Source: Ulva prolifera (taxonomy: Eukaryota; Chlorophyta; Ulvophyceae; Ulvales; Ulvaceae). Taken from it: a stretch of DNA of 64,000 bases. The stretch spans positions 6,514,924 through 6,578,923 of the forward strand of contig CM041198.1 in the NCBI GenBank assembly GCA_023078555.1, given 5' to 3'. The notes under the pieces were generated by a model, which did no database searches, was not told the DNA's origin, and was given only the letters and a program-made list of their open reading frames with translations. Positions 45,320-57,131 of this stretch are shown here, piece after piece; position 1 is the first letter of the stretch; the number at the start of each line of letters is the position of its first letter. The translations under genes and the position numbers were made by a program.

Positions 45320-47538
45320 TTAGGCCCCAGGCCATCGGACGTGGACTGCCTGCATGGGCACCTTCCATCCACTCACTGCAGTCTGCGCCGGCACTCGGCT
45401 AGTAGGCTGCACCATCACACTGTGTGGTCCTGTCAGCTGCCTTTGGTGCACGATCGGCAGTCTGTGCAGCAATGTGGTGACCTCCGCCGACACTCGCCGC
45501 GGCAGTACCACTATCGCCTGCGTGCGCTCTGTTTCCACTTTCCGCAGCATATTCAACAGCATAGACACTGGCGGGAACAGCCACAACAGCGGACGTCCAG
45601 GTTTGTGCTGACCAGCCCGGTGGAGCCACGCATCCCATGTCTGCGCCATGCCGTCCACCGCAACACACCGCCCATCGTACATGTCACTGAAATACACGTC
45701 GCACATGTGTGCCTGCGCACTGGCCAGGCAATCGACGGCCGGCGTTCCCATGTCAGCAAACAGTTGCTCCTGTGCCATGCGCTGTGAGAAGCGCCAGTCT
45801 GTTTTATCCTTCCATTTTGACAACGCATCCGCGCCACGCAGCGCTGCATGCTCTCGCGGCACCCACACAAACGACAGATCGACGCCAGCCTGCCACGCTC
45901 GCACGTGCAGCCCACAAACCTCCACAAAAATCTCGCCCACCCCTCGCATACGCACGCAGCACGCGTACGCTGCCTGCGAGTCCGTCCATATCTGGACCTG
46001 CAGGCCCTTTTTCCGCTTGCCACCTGCAGCCAATCCTTGCATGGCCACTCTGAAGCCCCGATCCTCCCGCAGCGTACCAGACAGTCCGGCCCGTATTTCC
46101 TCTGCACTCATGTCCGCTACCATGGTCCACAATTGACACCCGGACAAGAACCCCCCGAACGCCGTCTCACTGGCATCACACGCCAATACTACGCGGTTTG
46201 CTGCACTCGCAGGCATTTTCTTTGCCAAAGCAGCGTCTGCATTCAACTCTAGCACGGGTGCGGCCGCCAGCATCGGCCTCCCATTCAAATGCTCGAGGTG
46301 TGCGCTCATAAGCTCCGTCCACACGCTCCGCCATCCTCCGCAACCGCGCTAGCTTCCGCTCAGGTACTCTCAATTCACTGCGGCTCCAGTCAACAAACAA
46401 ACCCGGAAACTGTTGCTGCCGCATTGGCCACAACTTACACTTGGCTAGCTGTAGCATGCACAAATCCCAGGGCAGCCTCCGCCCACACTGTTGCACCAGC
46501 GGCTATAGCAGCTCCGTTCCGCATGCGATGCACTGTTGCTGCATCATCCACCAACGCCATCAGCGCATGCCCCTATGACCTAGTCCACTCCTGAGCGCAC
46601 TGCATGACCAGTGTCCACACATACGGGGCTTGCGAGAGCCCGAACGGCAGGCAGCAAAACACATAACATTGATTGTCCATCTGGAACCCCAATAGCGGCC
46701 ACAGATGAGCCGCCAGGGGAACATGGTGATAGCCCGCTTTCAGGTCCCACGTGGCCATAAATGCGTTCGGCTCGCCAAATTGCACTCAGTCTGCTAATGT
46801 TTCGAACGAAAACGGCATGTATATATACACGCGTATGCGAGCCACGGATTCACATTCCGCGCATCCAAGATCAATCGCGGCTTACCTTCAGCGTGCCTGG
46901 CCACCGCCAGCGCCAGTACCACTGGTGGGCGACAATTTCGAAATGGCCACAGAAGCACAGAACCCCTGCGAACATTCGCCCTTATTTCCTGGCGTGCAAA
47001 GCATTCGTCCTCTCCCGCTTCCAGCCTATTCGAAAACACCACAGGCGGCGGCTCGGCCCGTGCCAGCATCATGTTTATCTCTCCATTGCGCAACCCTGCC
47101 TGCCTCAACACAAACCTCACACCATTCACACGCTTGTCATGTCTCGGTTCCGCACACTTTCCAGCTCCTTGAGGGTCACAAACCAGGGAATCCCGTGACC
47201 CAGCACAACACATCTCTCCAGTGCGCAGGCCTGCCCAGGGCCGCGTGCACAGCCCCCCACACCCGAATATACCGACAGTTGGCCCCCACATATGCTACTC
47301 TCCGGGCGCATTCTGCGCTGTAGTGCAGCCGCGTACGCATGCTCTGTGCCCACTGCGTCCGGCAGACCCAACGGCCCGCTTCAAACACATCTACCATCAC
47401 CTGCAGCCATAGGCCCACGTCGGCCGCCTCCGCACTCCAGCCGCTCTGCACGCCGCTCGCTTCCCAGTCCTGCGGTGACGGGGAGAACGGTGGAGCGGTA
47501 GTGATACACCTATTGCGATCAGCGCGATCGACACGCAC
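45320..47538 (-). pseudogene. Reverse transcriptase-RNase H region of the Kangaroo-like element
   Basis: On the - strand the order is: an upstream segment (about 47,538-47,290); the RT start EIRANVRRGSVLLWPF and GKPRLILDARNVNPW (46,794-47,291); a frame change near 46,790; ATWDLKAGYHHVPL and CCLPFGLSQAPYVWT (to 46,576); a TAG stop at 46,573-46,575; LVDD, the RT catalytic box, at 46,543-46,554; KCKLWPMRQQQFPGLFVDW; then RNase H (VVLACDASETAFGG, IWTDSQAAYACC, LRGADALSKW). It ends with the region common to DIRS-type elements (AVDCLASAQAH, LLWLFPPVSMLLNML), to 45,320. At least one frameshift and one stop make it non-functional. The RNase H and C-terminal frame (46,324-45,320) is itself open. Confidence 0.8.
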
Positions 47539-47669
47539 TGCTCAGCCCGGCTCCAACTCGTAATCGGCTGCTGCGGCCACCTGATCACCGGCGAAGGAAT
47601 GTGACTCCAGCTTGGAATGCTGCGTTCTCCGGGGAGCAGTCGCCGTTGCACGGCCTGTATTTTTGCAGC

Positions 47670-48420
47670 GCTTTCCCGTGCGGTCAGCAGGGGCAGCAGC
47701 GAGCAGCGGGTCCAGCAGCGGGGTCAGCAGCGGGTCAGCAGCAGGTCAGCAGCGGGTCAGCAGCAGCAGGGTCAGCAGCAGGGTCAGCAGCGGGTCAGCA
47801 GCAGCGTCAGCAGCAGGATCAGCAGCAGGTCATCAGCAGGTCAGCAGCGGGTCAGCAGCAGGTCAGCAGCAGGGTCAGCAGCGGGTCAGCAGTCGCGAGC
47901 AGCGGGTCCAGCAGCAGGGTCAGCAGCAGGTCAGCAGCAGGGTCAGCAGCAGGGTCAGCAGCGGGTCAGCAGCAGGTCAGCAGCAGGTTCAGCAGCAGGT
48001 CAGCAGCAGGGTCCGCAGCGGGCCAGTAGCGGGGTCAGCAGCGGGTCTGTGGGCTCTGTTTTAATGTGGCCTTTGTGTGTGGCTCCGGATGCGAATCTTT
48101 TATTGTGTGTGTCTATTCCCGTTCACTGTAACACAGCAGTAGGTTAGCGGAGATCCAGCAGCGAAGCAGCAGTGGGTCAGCAGAAGGTTAGCAGTGGAGC
48201 AGCAGCAGGTCAGTAGCCGTTGACAGCGGGTCGGCAGTGGGTCAGCAACAGGGCAGCAGCAGTTGACAACGAATCAGCAATGGGTCAGCAGCAGGTCAGC
48301 AACAGTTGACAGGGAGTCAGCAGTATCTCTAGAGATACGTCAGCAGCAGGTCAGCGGGACGGCAACAGGGTAGCTTGCAGGTCAGCGGCGGGCCAGGAAC
48401 AGGCAGCAGTACAGTGGTGA
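47670..48420. repeat. GGGTCAGCAGCA minisatellite
   Basis: From about 47,690 to 48,050 the sequence is an array of 10-13 bp units of the type GGGTCAGCAGCA with variants (CAGGTCAGCAGC, GCGGGTCAGCAG). A more degenerate set runs from 48,150 to 48,420. All three + strand frames through it are open because the unit has no stop, so the Ser/Gln-rich products are artefacts. It lies inside the Kangaroo-like element, between its first frame and the RT. Confidence 0.92.
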
Positions 48421-48833
48421 GGTGATTTTTCGTTAAGGTGAGGCGATGTGTGCGGGTGCATTGATTGGGCGAGCAGCAGGTCTGCGACAGGCAGCAGCAG
48501 AGCTGCAGGCAGCGTGGTGTGCAGCCGTCCGCCAGGAGCGCTCACAACGCACATGAGTGGACTGTCTGCGTTGCACCGAATATGTCCCGATGCGTTTGTC
48601 ACTGTCGGCAGCGGTGAGCAGGAAACGAGTGGAAAAGAGCGCGGCGCACCACTGCCGGCTTCTCGGGGCATGAGGAGTCACATCTTGGATGCTCTTCCCG
48701 ACTCGGAACGGCTTTTCTCGCGACGAGTTGGTCTCCGGCGTGCGCGGGTCGCAGCGGGTGGGTCAATGACTTCCAACTCTCAGATGACCAGCTGCCCTGG
48801 CTACTGCTGAGCCTCTACTCATCTTTCTCCTCG

Positions 48834-49148
48834 TCAAATTTGCGCCAGCGCTGTGTCGGGTTCGTAGGCCCGCTGCTCCGGGTCCATCAGAGCGAGGTCG
48901 TCCACGTCTCTCCCAGCTATCTCGGAACCAGCAGAAGCTAGCAGCACCAGCGTAATCGGAATGGTGCGCACGAGCCCACTGAAGCGGATCCGTGCCAGTC
49001 TGACGTCTTTCGCTGCCGTCTCTTTGTACTGGTCGACGCGAATCGGCTCGAAAGCAATGAGCGCGCTGTTTGCATCAATCGACAGCTGTGGCACGAAGAA
49101 TGTATGTGGCTCCAGCTTCGCGGCGCTAGGTAGGCGTGGGTCCAGCAT
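48834..49148 (-). CDS. First - strand frame of the Kangaroo-like element
   Basis: ATG at 49,148, only 14 bp inside the 79-bp repeat, opens a 104-codon frame (MLDPRLPSAAKLEPHTFFV). It has a VRLARIRFSGLVRTIPITL stretch and an acidic end. It is upstream of and in the same direction as the RT, where a gag-like gene would be, and is followed by the minisatellite. No nucleocapsid knuckle or known domain is seen. It may be a truncated gag remnant. Confidence 0.4.
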   Translation of the reverse strand: MLDPRLPSAAKLEPHTFFVPQLSIDANSALIAFEPIRVDQYKETAAKDVRLARIRFSGLVRTIPITLVLLASAGSEIAGRDVDDLALMDPEQRAYEPDTALAQI

Positions 49149-49161
49149 CCCCGATCAGTGT

Positions 49162-49240
49162 GTGCGATCCTATTTGAACGGTTGACAGCCGTCAACTCTT
49201 GTATCAATGAGAATACAGCGTGCCTGTACAGCAAGTCAGC
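49162..49240. repeat. 79-bp terminal direct repeat, copy 2
   Basis: Identical to 43,548-43,626. It is followed at once by an ATATATATAC tract, whereas copy 1 is followed by element sequence. That difference places the outer boundary of the element here. Confidence 0.93.
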
Positions 49241-52200
49241 ATATATATACAGGCAGAATCGACAAATGAGCAAACGGGAGGTAGCACGGTGGTAAAGTGG
49301 CATCGCTGGTAGTACTGTGTTGGGCCCGGCACCTCAGAGCCGGAGTTACCGGGCTGTGCGGGCTCATACGAAGGCCTTTACCCAATTTGCCCCAGTTACC
49401 ATCGACATACCACGCTCGGCCGCGGTAGGTAAATGCGTCAAAAGGCACAGAGCAACAGATCGCCGCTGCACCGCTCCTACGCCCACGCATGTGATGTCAA
49501 TGTTACAAAGATATTTATTGCGAGTCAAACAGCCGTCTGTGTGGCCATTTAGAAAAGTCCGTACCAGCCGCTGTGCGGCAGCATACTGCTCTCTGGGTTT
49601 TCTGCCAAACTCGTTGTGTTCACATCCAGGTTTGGCATGACTCAGCAGAGTGAGGCCGAGCGAGCCCGCCATGCCAGCCCCCAATTCCAGCAGCTTGCTG
49701 GCTTGCCTGGCACTTGTAGGAGTAGCACATGTAAATTATGTGGCAGGTGGGATTCATGTGTGGTGCTGTCCACCTCCAAATATGCCCCAAAACTGACTTT
49801 TTCAATTCTCAGTGCAAGGATGTTTGCGGCAGGCCACTGTGATACCCCAGAGTGCATTACCACTGATGTTGTGTTGAAAATTCGCAGCCTCAAGGCCAAA
49901 CAACCAACATGCCGCTCGACCAGAATCCGCCCGATCAGCACTTCACATATACCTCAAGTGATCTCCTGTTCGAATCTGAGCCTCAATCCTTGCACACCAG
50001 CTCCAACAGCTATTCTGCGTGTGCTATCGAGCCCGACTATGCGCGTGCTTCACCATTTTCTGTGCTGAAAGTTGCTGTGCACTCAGTCTCACAAATCGAA
50101 TGCATTCACCGGCAGCTTTTTTGCGTGCTTCGCGAATCTGCATTCCAGTTGTCAACACTGATCTCGTGGAGTGCATGGCGTGGCGGTGTGGTGAGTGGTG
50201 TCCCGTGACGCACGCCCCATGCGAGATTCCAACACCCCGAGTTTTGGTGAAAACCGGTGTGCTGAATACCATACGGTACGAATGCGCACGGCCAGGCCTC
50301 CCGACAGGAAACATCACCGCACCAGACCAACTTGCAGCACATAGTCTTCGTTATAGTCATCCGTTTCATCCTGTACACGAGTATGTGGCTGCTCGAGCGT
50401 GCTTGACCGTGTTGACGTGCTCATCCCGTCGCAACCAACACAGTGTACACGGACGTCCTCGAGTTTGCAGCTTAATGCGGGCATAAATCCCCATGTGCAA
50501 GCCGTCATGATCTCATGGCAGTTGAGTTTGAGTATCCACCAATGACTGCTGTGTCGAATTCATAGGTGCATCAGTGGTCACATTGCAAGTAGAAGTCTTC
50601 TGAGACCTGCATCATGTACAGTACAAACCTCATGCCTGCATCATGTGCCTAGTAAGATCACTCCATTGCTCAGGCATGCACCATTGTTGAATGTACTGGC
50701 GCCGACCTGTATGTGCAGGCTACTCGATAGTCCAAGGAAAACGCCCTGTCGTGTTGCTTGAAGCGATTGTCTGTGTTCCACGCTGGTCGCCATGACTCTG
50801 TCCAATGTATTCCAATGGCTCACTGAGCTGCACAGGGATCACCTATTCAGTATGGGGGTTTCCGTGCTGCATGCCTCCACGATCCACATATCGCAGTCTG
50901 CTTCCTCACCTTGTGCTCATGTGTCAACAATACTGTCCTTGAGCAGGGCGTAGAGCGGCACAGAACAACACTGGTAACACATCTGAAGTGAATGCTTCAG
51001 AGGATTCTGCTGCTTCCACGGTTGCCGCGAGTGGCTTTGTGCTCGAGTGCGTCTAGCTGCTTCACCAATCCAGCCTTCACTTGCAGCATTCCTCACAGAT
51101 TTCGAAACAAGCAACAGTTTGCATATGTGCGACGAAGATGCAATCAAATCGTCGTAAAACAAAGCTCGAGGTCATGCTGACCTTTCGCAGCGCGAAAAGA
51201 ATGCTGTGGCGCTACATTCCGAGGGGCCTTGGGCTATCACGTCGACACAAAGCAAATAGGTACAGAATACTACGTAATGGACAGGGCGAGGTGGGGGCGC
51301 AACTGGGTACAAACAGCTATCGCGAAGCGTTTCAGCAGTGCACGGTCGAACAGGGTCAGTGTGTCTTAATGAAATTATCACGTTCAGAAGCGCTTTTGAA
51401 GTTCATTTGTGCATCTTGGTGTGTAGTTGTGTTGAAATGTCTACTGAGCGCTTGATCAGCCGCTACCGCAGCGACAAGCTGTGGCTACGAGGGTTTGCAA
51501 TAACCAGCGACCAAAATTTCTGCCGGGGCCTCATAGGACTGCAGCTCCAAGGGCACCCTGCTCATCATCCGGTCGCGCTCGGAGGAGCGGCACGGATGCC
51601 AACATCATCTATATGGAAGTGTCTCAGTGCTTTGAATGGTTGCTTCGGAGTTGTGACAGAAGCATCTGGGTTTGGTGTGAGGCAGTGTCATGCTCAATCG
51701 CATTCCAACAGTTGAGTGTTGAGTTCTCGATTCCCGTTTGCTTTGAAGAAAAACAAGGAACTACTGAACAACGCCAGTGCACACACCATTGGCATTCATG
51801 GCTCTGTGCGGCGTGGCAAAAGGGCAGAAAAGCATTCTTGGTGTGCTCAGGCTGGATCTGGACTCACGCCATGGTCACGACCACATGGTCAGATGTTGTC
51901 CTGCACAAAATTCTGAGCACATCCCTGGATTCATATGTCCCCTTTTCAGCTCTTTACGAGGGGCCTCACGTACTTTCAGAGTAACGCCGTGTACGTGGAC
52001 AAGACCCAAGCAGCCCAAGCTGCCGCTCATAGGCCCTAAAACTAGACAGAGTCGCAGCTGAAGTTATATCGAAAGCAAATGTGGATGGCTTCTGTCAAAG
52101 AGATGCCCGATCAGGCTGGCCAAAGGCCTGATCGAGCTCTGTCGACGTAATTCAGCGGTACGGACGGGTAAGCGGGCACACTTGCAATACACCGCCACAA

Positions 52201-52653
52201 CAAACCAAGGCTCCAAGTAGAGCACAACCAACGCAATTGAGCACTCAACAGCAATAGCGATCCATTCGACCCGGTGTCACAATGAACCGGGGCGCTTGCA
52301 CACTCTCCGGTGTACTCGAGCGGTAACCCGACGTAAAGCGGCGTTCTCCATGAGAGTTAAATTCATCTGGCTGCGTGCATAGACCTCACCTGAAGCCCGG
52401 AAAAACACCAATGTGGAGCACAGAAGATGAGGACTTGAATGCAAGTGGGCTTTCAGCGTTTCGTGTTTTTGCCGAAAATACCTAGCTATAGGCTGCCATC
52501 GGAATACCTCCAGTCTGCTCATTTGTCGATCCTGCCTGTGATACCTCACGGCAGCTCGAGATCTTGCAGGTGCGCGAGACTTCTGCGACTCGAATTCAGG
52601 CCGCACATGATTCAAGGCACAGCAACCCTGAGAATGTGTGATTGGGTGTGTAT
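49241..52653. other. 3.4 kb without a recognisable gene
   Basis: Short frames occur on both strands but none shows a domain, a good splice structure or a second copy. A GGTAGCACGGTGGTAAAGTGG stretch near 49,277 has a tRNA A-box look without a B-box partner. Confidence 0.5.
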
Positions 52654-53065
52654 GTGTTGCTGCTGATTCGGATGAGATTCGGCTGTGGTGTTTGTCTTCT
52701 CCCGTTCTCTTGTGTAATGTGATGCATTTTCGGTGCGGCACAAGTCTGCGGAACGGGACCGCGGTCCGGATGTGCGCGACCACATTCAAACCAGTGCTTG
52801 GCATTTTCTTCTCCTGTAAACTCTGTTGTAAGACCAGTGCTTGGCATTGCTCACATGCATTTGTCTCCGCTCAATGAAGGGATCTCGCCCTCGTGGGCCG
52901 GCGGGCTTCCCGTGAGCCGCTGCGCCGCTCAGCGGAATATTAATGGCCCGGTGAACGTAAGCAACTTGTGGGGAAACGCGGTTGTAATTAGATCGTGTGT
53001 GGAGGTGTTGCTGTTGATTCGGATGAGATTCGGGTTTGGTGTATGCCTTTTTTCGTGCACTCGAT
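52654..53065. repeat. Dispersed short repeat, copies B and C
   Basis: Copies at 52,654-52,715 and 53,005-53,065 share GTGTTGCTGYTGATTCGGAT, then GAGATTCGG and a TTGGTG/TGTGGTG stretch, with each other and with copy A at 34,343. B and C also share upstream TGTGT sequence, so the conserved unit is longer than the block quoted. Origin unknown; a SINE or MITE fragment is possible. Confidence 0.6.
52790..52848. repeat. 16-bp direct repeat
   Basis: ACCAGTGCTTGGCATT occurs at 52,790-52,805 and 52,833-52,848, separated by 27 bp. It lies between copies B and C of the dispersed repeat. Confidence 0.85.
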
Positions 53066-53718
53066 CCCGGTCGGGTTGTACAAGCCTGAAGCCTGGTTGA
53101 GCACCCCCATTCAAAGCGCCCACGCCACCGCTTCCGCCATATGCATGCTCGTACGGCACACGCAGAATTAGCAAAGCTGTCAGCCTGTGTTGTGGGGCAT
53201 CCTTGTCGAACATGGACACTGTACGCAATGGCAGACCCATGCATGCTCATTGCGCTTCAGCGGGCTGTGGTCGCCTGCGGCATCAACATCGCTCATCTGT
53301 TTTCCCCGCGGTGCACAGCAGTGCTGCGACCTGTGCACAACAATTCAATTTCAAGATTGCGTCTGCTCCGCCGTGCGTCAACATGTTCTGCTGCGTATTC
53401 TCTCGATGTCGGTCTCGACACATTGTTCATGCACGACCGACTGACAGATGCAGTGGCCCGCCCGCTGCGACTGGCTACCTGTTCCCCGCCGCTGGCTACT
53501 TGTTCCCCGAGTCTCCGGGGATTCGACTGCCATACCGGTTTCGGTGTTTGTTTGTAAGACTGCCATACCGCGGACGAGGTCAACGTACACGGCCAGCAAC
53601 AGACCAGCAACAGACATCAGGTCGTCTCAGGCTCAAGCATGATCTCAGATATGACAAGCTCTGCACACAATGAGCGCCATCCAAAACATGAGTCCAAAAC
53701 ATGCTGCACTGCTTGCTT

Positions 53719-53758
53719 TGAGACGTCATCTTCTGATCTGAGACGTCATCTTCTGATC
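53719..53758. repeat. 20-bp perfect tandem duplication
   Basis: Two adjacent identical copies of TGAGACGTCATCTTCTGATC lie at 53,719-53,738 and 53,739-53,758, in non-coding sequence. Confidence 0.92.
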
Positions 53759-56668
53759 TTGATCTCAAGCAACACGGACCAGCAGATACATGTTGACACT
53801 AGTTTGAGACTGGTACAAAAGACAATGCTGAGCTGACCCGTCCTTGTCAGGATGTCGTGGGTTCTGATCTGCATGCAAGAGGAAATTGAAACTGCCATAT
53901 ACGCGCGTGGTCACCTTGCTTCGCTCTGGAGGAGCCCCTGTGCTTTGCGCATGGTTGTCTGCCTGACACCAAGTGAAGGGGTTTCCAGGCGCTTTGTTCT
54001 TGTGGCATGTGGTCATTTGGAGGTGTCAATATCCTTTTCAGGACATGGCTCCATAAACCTAGATTTACTATCACAGGCCAGATGCCGAACAGGCGCACCC
54101 ATGGGTGCGCCACAGGAGTGCGCCATTGAGTGCGAACAGGCAAAGTCTTTGTAGACACGCTTATTTTACAATACACGGGCCTTAAGCTGTAGCTATTTGT
54201 ATTGCGAGTGCAACAACATAATCCCGGCGACGAACGGAGCACATGCGAGCCAGTTGCGCCGCGTGCAGTGCTACATGCTTGTGGGGTAGCGTATGGTGTT
54301 GCGGCCTGCAAGCATGATGCCACGGCAAACAACTGACGCGACATTGAATAATCATACATTACGGTGCATTTCGTGTCTCACGGTGCCACTTGCTGCCGTA
54401 AGTGTGGCCTTGGCCCGGTATTGCTGGATCATTCGCTGGGGCAGTCCACAGCTTGCGGCCACGCTAAAGCGCAGATAATCGTATGCAAATAAGGCAAAAT
54501 CCCTCAGGAAGTACGTTTACGCCATTTCTCGATGTCCGGACCGTGTCTAAGCAGAGCTTCATCGCTTCTTTGAGTATGTCCGGGCAATGTGACGGAGCAG
54601 TAAAAATCCTACACGGTGATCAAATGGCTCGTAATCGTTTCATGGACGCGTCAACCTTTGTATACGTTCCATTACTGTTTGCTTGTGTGGCCAGTGATAG
54701 CTGATTGTATCGTTGGGTTCCACTTGGGCTGTCTTGTGCACTTCGTGCTGAAGCAACGTATTTACGTAGCCCGGGCGCGGTCCCAAAACGATTACCACAA
54801 AGCATTCACAAGCGGCACACAGAAGCGCTTCTTTCATCCTCTTCGCTGCACGATGTTCGGTGACTCTGTAGCCGCTGCGTGTTGCGACTCGGGTGGTGAG
54901 CCATGTTTTGCAAAGCAACCAAGACTGCAACCACGACTGGGGTCCATGTTGGCGCAAATGCAGCGACAAAGTTGAACGCATATCACATATGGTTCAATAA
55001 TTGTATTCTGTCGTATGAGAAGTGTGTGCTAGAGACACCGCATGTGCATGTGAAGGCTTGCCAGCGTCACGCGTGATGGCACAGCTGCCTTTCACCGCAT
55101 AGCCCCACTGACACACATGTTGATGTCATAGACACTGATATCGGCCAGCTTGAGTGCCGTCAGGCGCGCGTGCATATTGGCACATACTGCACTGGCGCAC
55201 CTGTCGCGAACGGCTCACGCCTGAAACCGCGGCGCACTGTCTGCAAGTGCGCCACAAAATACATGGGTGCGCACGCAAGGTGCTCCAAAACGACACTGCA
55301 CGCAAAACAACGCAGAGAACGTTGTTATAATGGTTCATATACGTGTGATGTTGAGAGGTACACTCCTAGGCCCAATGCTTGTATATGGAGCTGCTCAGAG
55401 CAGCACTGCCCCAATGCAATCACTCACCAGCCCTCGAGGACACTCTAAGTCATCAAAATGCAACACACACACACACACACACATATTTCAATATTCTACA
55501 GTCACTTGCCCTTCATGTGCGTTTCATTGTTGCCAAAAAGCCTGTGAAAGGTACCTTGGCCTCCTGCACACGAGCCATGTCATAGGCAGACAGTACATTC
55601 AACGGTACAGAAGATAATGCTAGAAAATGCCAGAAGTTGCGACACAAACCCGCCATGCTAGGCATGTTGTTGTAATCATCATATCTCTCAATAGAAGCCA
55701 CGACAATTCAAGGACCTGTACGCAAACGAACTGCTGAGTTTGAAAACGTCATCAGACAATGCCTCGGTGCAGATGTAACATGGAGCCAGCTTCATACCAG
55801 ATCAAGAACATTGAGCAACCTTGAACATCACAGCATGCAAGCATACTAGTTGCCTCACAAATATGTACATAAGAATCTCCGCTCCACACTTGGCGATCAT
55901 ATGTTGTAACCATCGTGGGTGTGGCTCGAACATACTCACAGCTCTCCACACCTGCAGTCGTGGCGGCCTATGGCAGTTTACCAAAGCGGAAAGATGGTTT
56001 GGGTCAAAGTGAAAGATAGCTCCATTCAGGCTCAGGTCTGGGCAAGCTGGGAAAGCATTCAGCAAGAGATGCATTGGGAGGTCCACGACAAACAACACAA
56101 GCTCGACACGAACCTGAATACTTCACGTGTCTCCTGCGGATACGAAAGTAAAATCTTTACCGTTTGTGTAGTGTTTCAACCTGCGCACGACATTTGGTTG
56201 CGGCCGTGAAGCATCTGACACCGATAGAGAATACACGCTGATGCGCATAATCGTCACAAATCAGCGCAAGGATACAGTAAATTGGTTGAATGTACATGGT
56301 CTCTTGCTTGAAACTGATACGATGCAATGATGTTTGCCAGGCCCGGGGCCTGCTTCCAACGCAGCCTGGTCAACAACGACCTCGCTGATGAAGTGCGCTG
56401 TGAAGCAGAAGCTGTCAAACATCAATCTTTGAAATCTGAAGATGGACATGCCTGCATATAAGACCGCGCGAGTTCTTGCGGAACACCTGCTTGCCTGCAG
56501 TGCCGAGGAGTTGCAGGTAACATTGCAATGTGCAGCAACGTGCTACACAATGACAGAATCTATGCAAATTGAAGGCCCGTGTCTATTCATGAAAATAGTA
56601 TCAGGTACTGCTGGCGCCTCGCGAAGGCTGGCTGCAGGAGGCGATGCAACACGCGCTAGTCACAGATG
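53759..56668. other. 2.9 kb without a recognisable gene
   Basis: No supported gene on either strand. A short CA microsatellite lies at 55,463-55,483. Confidence 0.5.
55463..55483. repeat. CA dinucleotide microsatellite
   Basis: About ten uninterrupted CA repeats. Confidence 0.95.
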
Positions 56669-57131
56669 CAACATGCACAGAGTTGCATTAGTACGTTTCG
56701 TGATAAAGTACGTTAAGCAAAAATACGCGTATGGTACGTTGGCTATAATCAGGGGGGGTTGAAAAGTACGCTGTATAGGCTACATTGCTGGCTTGGCGCC
56801 GGAGGCGCCAAGCCCGTGATGACCAGCCGTGGTGCCACGGTCACTGTCATCTGTGCTTAGGCACATTATTGCAGAGAATAGTACAATGAACTAGTAGTCA
56901 ATCAGATGATCAGGTTACTCAGATTCATCGTGCAATGCAAGGGATGTTCAAAACCTTCTTTGGCCTTGTGGCTAGAGGTGCACCACAGTGCAGAGCTCCA
57001 GGCTCTCCGAAATCGGCCAAGTCCGAAACGTACGCGCGTACTGTACGCTGATAAAGTACGTAAGCATAAAATACGCGTATTAAACGTACCGAAATCGAAA
57101 GATACGCGTATTAATGCAACTCTGCATGTTG
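56669..57131. mobile_element. Small inverted-repeat element, MITE-like
   Basis: CAACATGCACAGAGTTGCAT at 56,669 is mirrored by ATGCAACTCTGCATGTTG ending at 57,131, with a two-base insert in one arm. Inside both ends are repeated words GATAAAGTACGT and ATACGCGTAT. The element is about 460 bp with no coding capacity. The centre holds a perfect 10-bp-stem hairpin at 56,791-56,813. Target-site duplications were not identified. Confidence 0.5.
56791..56813. other. Perfect hairpin, 10-bp stem
   Basis: GCTTGGCGCC-GGA-GGCGCCAAGC forms a 10-bp GC-rich stem with a 3-base loop in the middle of the small inverted-repeat element. A role in transcription termination has no support in this eukaryotic context. 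Confidence 0.8.

Larger units (their letters stand above)
43548..49240 (-). mobile_element. Kangaroo-like tyrosine-recombinase retrotransposon
   Basis: Identical 79-bp repeats at 43,548-43,626 and 49,162-49,240 enclose, on the - strand, a small first frame and a reverse transcriptase-RNase H region. On the + strand, at the far end, lies a tyrosine recombinase. Recombinase and RT on opposite strands is the arrangement reported for Kangaroo of Volvox, a relative of DIRS elements that integrates by recombinase and has split direct repeats, not LTRs. The recombinase is intact while the RT is decayed. Confidence 0.78.

Noticed and set aside
47601..48147. Three overlapping Ser/Gln-rich + strand frames
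   Set aside because: They are translations of the GTCAGCAGC minisatellite in all frames and not genes.
49270..49310. A-box-like TAGCACGGTGG near the outer border of the Kangaroo-like element
   Set aside because: No B-box or cloverleaf follows at the right distance.
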